Shown here one piece after another: positions 11,791 through 23,600 of a DNA stretch of 64,000 nt (its first letter is position 1; each line of letters starts with the position of its first letter). Below the pieces are notes generated by a model. That model did not search any database and was not told the DNA's origin. It was given only the letters and a program-made list of their open reading frames with translations. Made by a program: the position numbers and the translations under genes. This DNA is from Papilionanthe hookeriana x Papilionanthe teres (taxonomy: Eukaryota > Streptophyta > Magnoliopsida > Asparagales > Orchidaceae), in the NCBI GenBank assembly GCA_022702705.1, contig CM040429.1:110957943-111021942 (forward strand), written 5' to 3'.

Positions 11791-13520
11791 CAAGGTAAAA
11801 CAAAAAGGAGAAATATCCCAATATAAAGCTTTCAACACATAAGAAAGTGAATGGACAAGTTCACAAATCTTCCAACTTAGCTCCAATCCTCTCAAGTGGA
11901 ACATAGGAAAGGTTCCTCAAAAGATAATTTTCAAACACCTCTCCCCATAAGCAAGCCAAGAGGATTCCAAACCATCACAGGCATAACAGCATTCACCACA
12001 GGGCCATAATCGCAGCCCAACACAAAAACCAAAAGACTGAATCATCATAGGGCTGAAGCCGAGCCAACATAAAACCCAAACCCAAGCTACAATAAGGCTG
12101 AAATCAGGCCCAACACAAAACCAAAGATAGAACCACAACAAGATTGAAACCGAGCCAGTACAAGGCCTAAAACTGAGCCACAATAAGGCTGAAATCAAGC
12201 CCAGCACAAAGCTAAAAAAAGGGAACCACAGCAAGGCTAAAACCGAGCCAATACAAGGCCTAAAACCGAGCCACAATAAGGCTGAAATCAAGCCCAGCAC
12301 AAAGCCAAAAGCAAAATCACAGCAAGGCTAAAACCGAGCCGTTACAAAGCCAGAACAAGCCCAATCATAAGGGCAAAAACTGCAGCTGCCATGAGCCAGA
12401 AATCAAGCCACCATAAGGCTAAGACCAAGCCAAGTACAGGGCTAAGACAAGCCTAACACAAGGCTAAAGGATCGAACCATCACAGAATTTAAACCGAGCC
12501 AACATAAGGCCCAAACCCAAGCCATAGTGAGGCTGAAATCAAGCCAAACACAAAGCCAAAAAAAACTTTTTAGAGCTTAATATATGAATCTCATATAATT
12601 GAAACATAGTCTCAACATGAAACCAGAGACCAAGCCTTCACAAAACCAACACCCAAACCTCTCCAAAGTGAAAACCAGGTCTTTCAAAGGCTAAAGAAAA
12701 TTCAGGAATTCCTTAAATGTCATGACATAGAGCCATTATATATCTTAAACAAGAGCATATTTAGGTCCTCCTCCAACTCGACCATTTCAAATATGAAGCA
12801 ATCTTTCAACAAATAGGTAAAGAGAAGAGCATTTTATAAAGAGCCAAACCAAGCTATCAAAACAAGCTACGAAGCCTCCCAATCTTACTAAAAATTTTCA
12901 TAACATGCATTTTATTAAGGCAAAGCTACAAGGAGCCCAAAACCGAGCCTCCACATGCACATAAAAGAAACAAAATAAGCTCCCCTATAATTCATAACAA
13001 ACAAGAGTGAATGAAGAGCCTCATATTACACATCCCAACATATTTGCAAGAGGAGCTAGCATGGTCCTAAAGCCACATTTTCAATCTTTTGAATCTTGCT
13101 TTAAACATAAAGAAAAGAGGGAGATAGTAACATGCCATTAAAACCAAACTTTCCATATGCTCACATTTCTACATTTCACGTGCTTTGAGTAATAAAACAC
13201 CCCCAAATCTCAGTATAACAACATACTAGCATGCCACTAGAGAGGGTAAAAAGAAAAACAATCATTTAAGCAAGTAAATGAAACATTCCATGGCACATAA
13301 GTGTCCAGCCGAAAGACCAAACAGGGAGAAGAAACAGAGCCGGGTAATGTGAAGCAAACCCAAGCCTCACCAAGCAAGGCTAAGTGAAAGAGAAGGGGGA
13401 AAAGTGTTACCAGCTAGTGTAGAGTACACAAGAGGAGCAAGGAATCCAAGGTTCAGTCCAGCAGCACCTCCCCTCCTCTAAGAATTCGGCCAGCACTAGG
13501 GACGCCCCAAGTAGGGCTCT

Positions 13521-13528
13521 TTTATAAG
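13521..13528 (-). promoter_or_regulatory. putative LTR TATA box (solo LTR)
   Basis: On the minus strand TTATAAAAG lies about 0.97 kb from the LTR 5' end, at a position comparable to TATAAGAA in the other two LTRs. It is a predicted core promoter from motif and position only. Confidence 0.4.
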
Positions 13529-13896
13529 CTAGATGGAGGAGAGGGTGCTGAAATTACCTGTAGGAGGTAAGCTCAAGTGGAGGGGGTCCTGACAGCAGCG
13601 ACAAAAATGTCGCAGATAGGAGCAGGTGGCCACGGGCTCGCACAGGGGAGAGCAGAGGAGAAGACATTGCAGCCAGGGATAAGGGATGGGGGCGAGTACG
13701 TGCGGCTCGAGGAAGAAAAGGCCGCAGAAGATACACTCGAGTATGGGGAAGGAAGATACGGTCAGGGCGACCTGCTCGTGCGCGGGAGAGGGACGAACGA
13801 AGTCTCCCAATCATGCGTACAGGAGAGGAGGCAGGCCGATCGAACGGGGAAGGGATTTTAGGACATAGGATTTAATAAAATGGGAGAAATATAAGA

Positions 13897-13927
<31 letters not shown>

Positions 13928-14498
13928 ATACGTATTATTATTATTATAAGAATAATAAAAATGTTTCACACATTTCGTCCCCGATAGGCTATCGTTGCAA
14001 AACAAACGTCTATTTTAGGTAAAATCGACGTTCCAGATGCATCGACGCAGTCAATTTCGTAATTCGGGGTCGTCAGGACAACCTCGTCGACGGTCACGCT
14101 GAAAGCGCGTCAAATCTGGCTCTTTTTGAAATTCTGATTTTGATGTCGATCATCTCGGCATTCTGACTCTAGCTCTAGTCCATTACAGAGAAATTGAAGG
14201 CGTCGAGGCCGCAAACTGAGAATTTGTGCGTCCAGGTGTGTAAGAAGTGCACGAGGCTGTCCTAATGTCCAGGAATCCTGTAGGGACTCCATTTGAATTC
14301 CCGACGTCAACTCCGACCAGCTAAAGACTAGCAGTATGGAATCTCGTGCAGGATTTCAAAGAGTAACGAAGTGGTTTCAGACACTTTAAAACGAGGTGGG
14401 TCCCATTGCTAGGAATCTAGGATCGTCAGGGAAGCTCCTGAGGCTAGAATCCTAAAGTCTAGGAGGAAAACTAAACTTCAACAAAAACGAGGTCAACA

Positions 14499-14503
14499 CA
14501 CAC
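14499..14503. repeat. solo LTR target-site duplication, right copy
   Basis: CACAC directly follows the LTR. It matches the left copy CATAC at four of five bases. Confidence 0.65.
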
Positions 14504-16050
14504 TTCACAATTGAGCCTTATTCTAACGATGTACTTGAGTCAGCATGCTCATCTTTTATCCACTATTGAGGCAGCATTGGCGAACCCTTCTTGGAATGTT
14601 GCAGCAATGGATGAGATGAATGTTATCCGGCGAAATCATACGCGGAATGTTGTTGATCTTCCTCATGGAAAGAAAGCAGTTCATTGTCGATGGATCTTCA
14701 GAACCAAATTTAACTCCAATGGAACCTTTGAACGCAACAAAACACAGTTGGTCACCAAGGGCTACTCACAAACCTATGGAATTGACTATGAGGAGACGTT
14801 TGTTGTGGTTGCTAAACATAACACCATTCGGGTCATGTTATCCCTTGCTGTGAATTTGAATTGCTCATTACTCCAACTAGATGTCAAGAATGTCTTCCTT
14901 AATTGCGATCTCACAGAGGTGTACATGTCTCTACCTATAGGTTTTGAGTCTACATCTTCTCGGGGACCAGTATGTTGATTGCGCAAGTCTCTCTACAAAC
15001 TGAAGCAATCACATTGGGCCTGGTTCGGCAAGTTCACATAGGTAGTAGTGAGTCATGGGTTCTCTCAGGCCCAATCAGATCATACTCTCTTCTTTTGGCA
15101 TTCCTCTAGTGGTCAAATTGTCATCCTTATTATTTATGTCGATGATATTGTGCTACAGGTAATGATCTGCCACTATTGGAATCTCTTAAAGGCAACCTCA
15201 TCGCATTCATTGAAATAATAGACTTGGGGAATCTCTGCTACGTAGGCATGGATGTTGTCTGATCCTCTCAGAGAATTTGCCTTTCTCAGCACAAATATGT
15301 GATGAACTTATTGATAGAGACCAACCTTCTACTTCTATAGACCAATGGCTGTTCCAATGGACCCCTATGAGAAATTAATTGATGTTCCAAATATTATTCC
15401 TGTGAACAAGACACCACCAACTTCTTTTGGGGAAGCTCGTTTATCTCGCCCATACACTCCTCGATATTTGTCACGGTAGGTATTGTAAGACAATTTATGC
15501 ATGACCTCAATGAGCTCCACTCACAACTGTTCATCGAATCCTCCACTACTTGAAAGCACACCAGGCTCTGGTTTGTTATTTTCACACCTCATTGCTCATT
15601 CTATTGTGGTTTATACTAATGTTGATTGTGTCGGATCCGTCCATGATCGGCGATCTACCTCGTGGTATTGCTAATTCATGTAGGGAAACCTTGTCACCTG
15701 GAAAAGCAGGAAACAATCAGTGCTTGCCTGAAGCAATGAAGAAGTTGAGATTCGTTCCATGTCCTTGAGAATCTATGAAGCGCCCTGGTCACGCATTATG
15801 CTTCGCGAATTTCGTATGTCGTTCTATGCTCCTCTACAGCTAATTAGCATTGCTCGTAATCCGGTCCAGCATGATCGCACCAAGCATATAGAGATTGACC
15901 GTCACTTCAACAAGGAGAAGTTTGATTCCGGAGAGATTTGTGTTCCATTTGTCCCATTTAGAGGTCAACTACAGCCTCAAAAAGAACCTTCCCCGGTCAT
16001 TGTTTGACGACTTCAAATTCAAGTTTAACATGATTGACATATATGCTTCA
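14504..16050 (+). pseudogene. Ty1/copia pol relic (RT and RNase H)
   Basis: A copia reverse transcriptase/RNase H remnant. The best frame (14511-14978) shows the linker 'ALANPSWNVAAMDEM', 'GKKAVHCRWIFRTKFN', 'LVTKGYSQTYGIDYEETF' and 'LLQLDVKNVFLNCDL'. After a stop, 'SLYKLKQS' and the catalytic 'IYVDDIVLQ' (about 15132-15160) follow with shifts. RNase H traces include 'LSQHKYV' near 15290 and the C-terminal 'TKHIEIDRHFNKEKFDSGEI' at 15877-15936, then 'LPRSLFDDFKFKFNMIDIY' near 15990-16045. Many stops and frameshifts are present. The 5' part (gag, protease, integrase) is absent on this side of the solo LTR and is not recognisable left of 9343. Confidence 0.88.
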
Positions 16051-16059
16051 CTTGAGATT

Positions 16060-16288
16060 GAGTACTATAAATTATTGTATTAAAAATTATTTATATTTAT
16101 TTTGTTGTTTTTCATATTATTTCTGTTTATATGTATTTCCTAGTTTAAATCGTTTTTTTTTTATATTTCGAGTGTTATTAGGAAAGATTTGGGTATTATA
16201 TCTTTCATTTTCTATTTCTCTTGTATCATGAATTTATATCCCTTTGGTGCTCAATAATAATATTTTGTTCGATTCCCAAATTTTACAG
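16060..16288 (+). repeat. possible 3' LTR remnant of the copia relic
   Basis: Directly after the RNase H end there is a T-rich stretch with 'AGGAAAGATTTGGGTAT' and 'TGCTCAATAATAATATTTT' phrases typical of copia LTRs, ending TTTTACA near 16288. I could not identify a matching 5' LTR or a clear TG start, so the boundaries are approximate. Confidence 0.3.
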
Positions 16289-16289
16289 G

Positions 16290-18150
16290 ACCTATTGGAG
16301 GTGCATCCCGATTCCTTTAATAAATTCTGAATCCAAATCCCTTCACAAATTTGTAAGGCAAGTGCCATATACTTTGATTTAGCATTGCTTCTAAAAAGAA
16401 CAAATTGCTTCTTACTTCTCCATGTAAAAAGATCTTCCCATACATATGTTAGTGAGTTCCCTAGCCTAGCTTATATAAGTGTAGATTGCTACCTCTTTAT
16501 TAATGGTTTTCTCAAAAATTAATTCATAATCAAGAGTCTTGTTAAAAAACCTCAAAATCCTATACACTATCTCCAAATGCTCTTCATTTCGGTTATTCAT
16601 GTGTTACTCACAATGCTAAAAGAGTGTGCAATATGTGGCCTAGCATGCAACAAGTGCATGCGTTTTCTAGCGAATCTTTGATATCTTCCTTTATTCACAT
16701 ATATATTTTCTTCTCCCCTATTAGATTTTTTGTTGAGATCTATTGGAGTAGCAGCAAACTTGCATCCAATCATCCATGTCTCTTTTAGTAAATCTATGAT
16801 GTGTTTTCTCTGTGATATAACGAGGCCTTGCTATTTCAATACTTGGAAAATATCTCATAGTATTCAGGTCTTTGATTTAAGAATCAGTGATAAACACTTA
16901 TTTGATTTTGAAAATCATTTTTCATCATCACTATTATGAATCATATCATCCACATACACTATCAGTGCAACAATATTACCTCTTCGAGTATGTTTTATGA
17001 ACCAAGTATGATAAGCCTAACCTTGAAAATATTCATTAAATCTCATAATTTTAGCAAATCTTTCAAACAATGCTCTTCGTGATTGCTTAGGCCCATAAAG
17101 AGAATCCTTGAGTTTACATATTCGGTGTTTGTTGGAATAATTCTTAAGACCTTGTGGTATCTCCAAAGACACTTCTTCCAGATCCTCATTTAGGAAGGCA
17201 TTTTTTATGTCAAGTTGATGCAACCACCATTCCTTGTTTAATGCTACTGAAAAAAGAACTCTAATAATTTTAGTTTAGCAATTGGCACGAAGGTCTCTTG
17301 ATTATCAATCCTATATGCTTGAGTGAAATCATTTACAACAACTTTGGCTTTGAATCTCTCAATATCTCCATCAGCTTTGTATTTGATATTAAACATCCTG
17401 AGGGAGTTTCGTAAGGATGCATGTCATTATGCTTCAATGCTTAAATCATCTCTTCAACTGCTTTCCTTGATTCTGAATTTTCAAGAGCTTCATGAATGAA
17501 TTTAGAAATTTGCACACTATCAATATTAGAAACAAAAGATTTGCAGGATGAAGATAGCTTCTCATAACATACATACTCCTGAATTGGATATCTAATGTAG
17601 TCTTCCTTGTCGCCAACATCAGAATTGGAAGGGCATAACCACTGAGTACTAGATTCCTAACCCAAAATTTCAGGTGAATGCAGACTTGGGCTTTGGTTTA
17701 TACAGTTCTGTCCTCACAAGTTATCTTCCACCTGTTTAAGGATTTTCTTCTTCGTACACATGAAAGTTTTTGTTATGGACTTCAAGTTGAATTGGCTAGA
17801 TTGGTTGGACATCCTCAAACAGGATTAGAGGATTAGGCGGAGAAGGTAGTAAGGTCGTGTAGGTATCATCAAGTGCATCCAAAAAATAATGTTCATTTGC
17901 ACTCACCCTCTATATATTAGATTTGGAATAATATGATTGATTTTCAAAAAACTTTGATATCCATGGAGTTGTATTTTCTGGTAATAGGAGAGTAACTCTT
18001 ATACTCCTTGTTGGAGTCATGCACAAGAAAAATACATTTTATAGTTTTATGGTTAGATTTATAAAATACTGCTAGATCATAGTTAGTCCAAATGTCTTCA
18101 CCACAAATTCTTGGTGTCCATATATGATCCTCAAAGTTGCCTACACTATA
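16290..18150 (-). pseudogene. Ty1/copia pol relic (integrase C-end, RT, RNase H)
   Basis: A second, unrelated copia remnant lies on the minus strand. From high to low coordinates it shows an integrase C-terminal block 'KCIFLVHDSNKEYKSYSP' near 18000-18060, the RT start 'FNIKYKADGDIERFKAKVVV' near 17330-17390, 'QAYRIDNQETFVPIAK' near 17285-17330, 'MHQLDIKNAFLNEDLEEV' at 17170-17223, 'LKDSLYGPKQS' near 17080-17115, 'ALIVYVDDMIH' near 16940-16975 and an RNase H block 'TWRSKKQFVLFRSNAKSKYMA' near 16400-16450. Stops and shifts occur throughout. Confidence 0.85.
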
Positions 18151-18159
18151 TTTTCCTCT

Positions 18160-19080
18160 TTAATCTTTAACTAGTAATAGTATGATCTTAGATCAATTTT
18201 TGAAAATAAATAAACTCATTCTAATTAGTCAAACAAGTCATCCATCCTCGATAGTGGATATTATTTTTAACTGTGAGTTTATTCAACTCCCTGTAGTTAA
18301 TGTACATTCTGAAGCTCTCGTCCTTCTTCATAAATAACAAAGGAACCCCCCAATGTGAGGTGCTAGGTCTGATGAACCCCCATCTTAGAATTCCTATGAT
18401 TGACTTTTCAACTCATATAAATCCTTAACTTTCATAGTGTAGAATGTCATGGATACTGGCTTAAAACTTAGTAATAGCTCATTAGTAAAATCAATTTGTC
18501 TCATTGGAGGTGCCCCTGGTAAATCATCAAGAAAACTTCTGGATATTCTTTTACCACTGGAATATAAACCAAATATTTTACTTCCTTAGTACTATAATTT
18601 ACAAGAGCCAAATAAACCCCGACTTCCACTGTTTATTATTTTAAAGGCCTTCAAATATGTGATTATCATCGAAGCTAACACATTATCGCTACAAAATTTG
18701 AATTTTGCCTCCGCATGTACAATTATTTTTTTAGTCTTTTTAATTACAATAAATTGTAACAGTTTTCAGACAATCAATCCATGCCTTAAGTTGCTTCATA
18801 CTCTATCAAAGGTAATATAATCAATTATGTATCAAAATCTTTTCCACCAATCATAGATTCACCTCAGATGATAGATTAACTTCCATAGAAGTATCGTTTG
18901 ACATTTTAACAAACAATATCGCAGACATTAAGGTATTTAATGGAATCACTTAAATCAATTCTTCAAATATAAAAGAATGTGATACTTCTGAATCAAACAA
19001 TATCCTTATTAGTTTATTCTGAACATATATAAAACCTATCATTAATACCATCACATTGAACATTTAGGGTTAACTTATTA
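18160..19080 (-). pseudogene. Ty3/gypsy protease-RT relic
   Basis: On the minus strand a chromovirus-like gypsy remnant reads, from high to low, a retropepsin block 'IRILFDSEVSHSFIFEE' near 18950-19010, a linker with 'FLDDLPGAPPMRQIDF' near 18490-18540, and RT start blocks 'LLFMKKDESFRMYINYRELNKLTVKN' in pieces at 18255-18345. It ends at about 18160 against the copia relic. The catalytic YxDD region is missing. Stops interrupt all frames. Confidence 0.78.
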
Positions 19081-19857
19081 ATACATTTAAGTTTTTATAT
19101 GATGTTATGAATGATATGAAATGACATAAATTCTATTATATAACTTAAGGTATACTTAGTTAAATTTCTTAAATGTACAACATACTTGTGATAGCTTCAA
19201 AGGAGTCCTTAGTTTCCTGTTGTGAAAATGCATAAATCATAAGCCGAACATTATATTGGGTTTGATATGGATTTGTTATAGATCCTGAAGGCTCATGTAA
19301 TAATTGATAAAAATATAAAATAATAATAATAAAATAAAAGGAATTTTAAAGGGTTGAATCGGTTCATAAAGGGATAAACATAAAGACAGATTCGTATTTA
19401 AGAGCCAAAGCCTCATTCAAACAACAAAATGAGAAATAAGGAGATTGAAAGAGAGTAGGGATTGAGGAGAAAGAGGATACAGGGTGGTCGAAGGCTAGGG
19501 TTGTCCCAACCCGTGCGATACTGACTATGGGAAGAAGACGAACCTTATATACTCGCATCAAAGAGATCTACATCGCATGACAAACCAAATAAAACAGACG
19601 ATCAAGTTGGGTTTAAATATCTGTGTCGATGAGCTGCGGTGTGGAAAAGAGAACGGGCCCCAACCAATCTCAGTCGAGCGAGTTTGAGCGGAGGAGCTTG
19701 CGGGGACGAGCAAAAGAGCTTTCGGGTTCAAATGGAAGAGGCGAAGCATTAGTGCGGGATGAAAGGAAAGCCTTTACCGAGCCGCGGCCGAAGTTGCATA
19801 AGGAGAAGAAGGGAATCGTGCCTCACATGAAACAAGAAGGCTCTTTATGATGCTTGC
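19081..19857. other. no recognisable gene
   Basis: A transition from AT-rich relic DNA to a GC-richer block (19500-19850). ORFs on both strands (for example + 19623-19850 and - 19364-19749) overlap each other and lack family motifs. I see nothing that can be supported as a gene. Confidence 0.5.
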
Positions 19858-20080
19858 ACGCACGGACGCACGCGCGCGCGCGCGCGCACATATATTGAAA
19901 AAGCCCAAGAGCTAATATATTAAAGAGGAAAGATACACACACACACACATATATATATATATTGAAAAAGCCTAAGAACTAATATATTAAAGAGGAAAGA
20001 TATAGATAGGTTGTATGAGTGGGCCTAAAAGAAGAAAAGATACAGATAGGTTGTATAAGTGGGCCTAAAAGAAAGCCCAA
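19858..20080. repeat. microsatellites and local duplications
   Basis: Dinucleotide tracts (CG)n at 19870-19887, (AC)n at about 19934-19948 and (AT)n at about 19950-19960 sit in a duplicated context. A unit containing ATTGAAAAAGCC and TAATATATTAAAGAGGAAAG occurs at about 19894-19933 and again at 19961-20000. A second unit with ATAGGTTGTAT and AGTGGGCCTAAAAGAA occurs twice at about 20003-20072. Confidence 0.8.
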
Positions 20081-20329
20081 CTCATACAATACAACATACA
20101 CAAAATCCCCAAATAAGAAAAGATACATAAGATCAAAAAATCAAAACCACCAATGCGCGCAAAAAACTAGAGACGTGCAATCCTGCCTCTGCCTCTAGTT
20201 GTCGGACAAGAGCCGGATAGTAAATTGGTGAGGTGCGAACCATTATGAAAGTGACCAAAGTATCATCCATCATATTTATGAGCTGAATTAGGTCTTCATT
20301 CTTCTTCTTTCTCCTGAATGTGTAAACTT

Positions 20330-20598
20330 GTCATTCCTCATCCGAGAATTGACTTATCAGATCAGTGAATTGGTCTAAAGGTGGGTCGGACAGGTGTAGG
20401 TTGTTGTACATCAAGAACCCTATGTGTTTGTGTAACAATTAACTCTTGCTCGACTTGAGGCGGTACAGAAAACAGTAGAGATATTGCCACCCGTAACATC
20501 AGTAATAGGTTCTAAGATAACAACTTGGGTATGGAGTTCTTTATCTGAGACAACCAAGGTTTTAATAGAACGATCATCACAATTGTTCTCATCAAAAG
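20330..20598 (-). pseudogene. DUF4283/zinc-knuckle protein relic, C-terminal part
   Basis: This is the downstream half of a DUF4283-type reading frame whose N-terminal half lies at 43245-43890. The 22.6-kb LTR element separates the two. Joining the sequences at the TSD keeps one open frame (...YLSDA then SFDENNCDD...), direct evidence that this was a continuous ORF before insertion. The part here is acidic and low-complexity and ends in degenerate sequence. Proteins of this type are usually the ORF1/gag-like product of plant L1 LINEs or stand-alone derivatives. No endonuclease or RT follows. Confidence 0.7.
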
Positions 20599-20603
20599 AG
20601 GCG
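20599..20603. repeat. target-site duplication of giant element, left copy
   Basis: AGGCG immediately precedes the LTR terminus TGTTGACC and matches 43240-43244 exactly. Confidence 0.93.
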
Positions 20604-23600
20604 TGTTGACCTCGCTTTTAATCGTGCTCGTGTTAAAATTTTGCGACGATACCAAATTTCGACGCAATTTTGACGCGACCGTCGACAAAGTTGCCCAGAC
20701 GACCTCGGACGACGAAACGGACTGCGCCAACGCGTCCGGAACGTCAATTTCACCTATAATTGACATTAAGCTTGCGACGAAGGCCTGTCGGGGACTAAAA
20801 TTGTGATTTAGGGTTTAGTTTTTAATAAAATAATAATAAATATGTATTAAACTAAACCTAAGCCCTAAAACCCACTGACCCCGCTCGGTTGACTTCGTCT
20901 CTCCCGCATGAGCTCCCTGGAAGCTTCGCTCGATCCCTCTCCTGCGCTCGATCGTTCCACCTTTGCGGTCGTTACTCCTCGAGCCTCTCGCGATCACTCC
21001 CATTCTCAACCCTGCGGCATTTCTCGCGCGAGGGTTATCCCTGCGGCACGTGCACAAGTGGCCCGAGCCTCCTTGCGGCATTCTCCCCCATTCTCTCGTA
21101 CCTTACCCGAGCCTACTCGACTCCACAGTTATGGAGCGGCACTCCTCTTCCCCCTTCACCTATAAGAACCCCATTCTGGGATGGTTTAGGGTTGGCCCGA
21201 ATTTCTTGTGAGGAAGGGGAGGTGCTGCTGGATTGCTGCTTGAACTTACTGTTGCTCTTGTATGCTCTATATTGGTTGGTAACGTTCCTCTACCCCTCTC
21301 TTCTTCTTGGTTTGGCCCAGGGTACCCGTGACCCTGCTGTTGGTTCGGCTCTTCCTACCTGAGGTTTCGGCTGGGCGTTTATATGCTTTGGAATGCCTTG
21401 CTTATTTGCTTAAAATGATAGTTCCTAACTTTCTTTCCCTAGTGGCATGCTAGTATGATCTTATACAAATGTTTGGAATGTTTTATTGCTTGAAGTATGA
21501 ACAGAGGCAAGAAAGACTTAAGCATGTTTCAAGGATGGAATTGAGTGCTTGTTTCAAACTGTTATATGCATATATACTATAGGGTGGGCTCTTTTGTCTT
21601 CCTCTTGCTATTTAGAGCAACCCAAAAGCATGGAAATGTGATTTTAAAAGCAAGTTTAGCTTCCCCTTGCAAGTGTATGGAAGATTTGGTTCCAAAATTT
21701 TAAACTTTATTTATTTCAAGAACATACATATATGTATGCGTGCTAGTGTGCCTTGTGGCTTGTGACTTTGGGGCAAGGATGACTCTTTTTAAGCGTGTTG
21801 GGATGTGTAGCTTGAAGTTCTTCATTCATTCTTGTTTGTTAAGAATAGTAGGGGAGCTTATTTTGGTTCTCTCATGAGCATATGGGATTCATTTCTTGCC
21901 CCCACCCCTTTTAGTGTTTTCTTTATCAAAAGAGCATGCTAGGAAGGAGCTTAGCTTAAATTTGAGAAGTTTCATGTTTGTTCTTATATAAAGCATATTG
22001 TGGCCCAATGTTTCGAATATTTGGAAGCTTAATTCTTGGGCTTCTTGCATTTTAACCCTTCATGAAGCATGATTAACTAATTTGAAAAGTTTCTATGCTC
22101 ATTCTTGCTTGCAAGCATATGGTAGTTGAGCTTTTAAAGATATATATGTGTTTCATTTAATTGAGCTTTAAGGAGAACTTGCTGTAGCCTTATGTTGGAT
22201 TTGGATTTAATCGCGGTTGGGATTGGTTTTAGCCTCATATGGCTCGGTTTTGTTGAGTCCTGCTGTATTCTTCATTTTAAGCTTAATTTGGGACTTGGTT
22301 TTAGCCTTATGTGGCTCGGTTTTCTGTTAGCCTTGCTGTCTCCCTGTTTTAATTTAGAGCTGGCCTGTTTCCAGCCCAGCTGTGGCTCGGGTTCGATTCT
22401 ATACGGGCTCGGGTCGGCGCCTTTAGCTCCCCTTTTGCTTTGGCTTTGAGTTGGGACTGTTGTAGTTTAATTGTAAGCTTGTCCCCAGCCTCACTATGGC
22501 TCGGTTTGGGCCTACAGTGTCCCGATTTTGCTCTTATGATATTTATCTTTACCTTGGCTTTGTTGTGAGTGGGCTGTAGTTGAGTATTGGCTAGGTTCTT
22601 GCCTCATGGTGGCTCGGGCTTATGTTTTGTGTCGGCTTGCTTATAGAGTGAGGTGATTAATGATTGTATGTGGGGTATTCTCCCCATGTGAAGTTAAAAT
22701 TTGGTTTGGGTGGCTTTATCAAAAGTTGTCTATTCATCTTCTTATATGTCAAAAGCTATATTTGGGACAACCCCTTTCTTCCCTATCTTGAGCTTGCACT
22801 TTGGTCGTGAGCCTCCTCCCCTGTTCGTGCTTTGGATGTGAGTCTTTAGTGGAGTAATGGAGGTGAGTGTGGCTTTGCTTTTTGCTATTCTTGCCCATGG
22901 AGTTGTTTGAAATAACTTAGAAATGCTCCCTGATTCATGTGTGAGAGGAAATGTAATGCTACACTTGGGAGGTTTTATTTTATGGAATTGGAATTGACTT
23001 GAAAAATTTTTGAAAAGTTTGTCCATTCACCCTCTTATAAATTTGGATGTTTGTCCTTTCATTGGGAGTTTAGGGATCTTCTTGTTGTTGTTGACTTGGT
23101 CCCGAGCCAGATTGTGGTTTTACTTTTTAGTCACCCTTGCCTATGGAGTTTATTGTGGTGATATGGGGTTTTCTTTAGCTTGCTTGTGAGGAAAGATTAC
23201 AAGAATTTGTTGATGTTTTTAAAGTTTGGGAAGGTTTAACTCTAGCATGGGTTTGGAAAGGCTAACAGTCAGTGTTTTCCCAAGCCATTTCCTCTTTGTT
23301 TGATTTTAAAGGCCTTGAACAATTTTCTCGGATTTTGTTTCTAAACACTCTTTTGATATAATTACACCCAAGCGAGAAAGTGACACCCTCGGTGTCGATT
23401 CAAGGAGTTTGGGCTTTGCTTTCAATGCTTTATTATCACATGTCTTAGGGGAGTTTTAGATTAACCCATCTGCTATTTTAACCCTTCAAATTCGAAGGTG
23501 GTTTAGTCCTCTTTTCCCCTCCTTGTTGCTTGACACGTCTTCCCTGCTCCAATCGAAGTTTGGTTTTTTTTTTTTTTTTTTTTTTTGGGCAGTGACGGCG

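Larger units (their letters stand above)
9344..14498 (-). mobile_element. Solo LTR of the giant Tat/Ogre-like family
   Basis: Read on the minus strand this 5155-bp segment starts TGTTGACCTCG and ends CCGACA, the same termini as the LTRs of the element at 20604-43239. It follows those LTRs along its length: the 3' region (9344-9560), the CACCTAAGG/AGGATCACTAACA block (11130-11280), the poly(A)/(T) tract (11330-11380), the repeated GGCTCGG/CCGAGCC region (11640-12570) and the GC-rich start (13530-14498). Nothing internal (gag, pol, PBS) lies inside it, and imperfect 5-bp duplications flank it. That is the product expected from LTR-LTR recombination. It is about 0.45 kb longer than the other LTRs, partly from an expanded short repeat at 11656-11790. 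Confidence 0.88.

Noticed and set aside
11917..12300. 127-codon minus ORF rich in Trp, Leu and Phe
   Set aside because: It is a translation of repeated GGCTCGG/TTTTAGCC sequence inside the solo LTR. Similar ORFs at 22192-22449 and 40123-40380 are the LTR copies and show no conserved protein.
20889..21362. 157-codon ORF in the 5' LTR
   Set aside because: GC-rich LTR start; the frame is not kept in the 3' LTR copy, where the corresponding ORF is absent or shortened.
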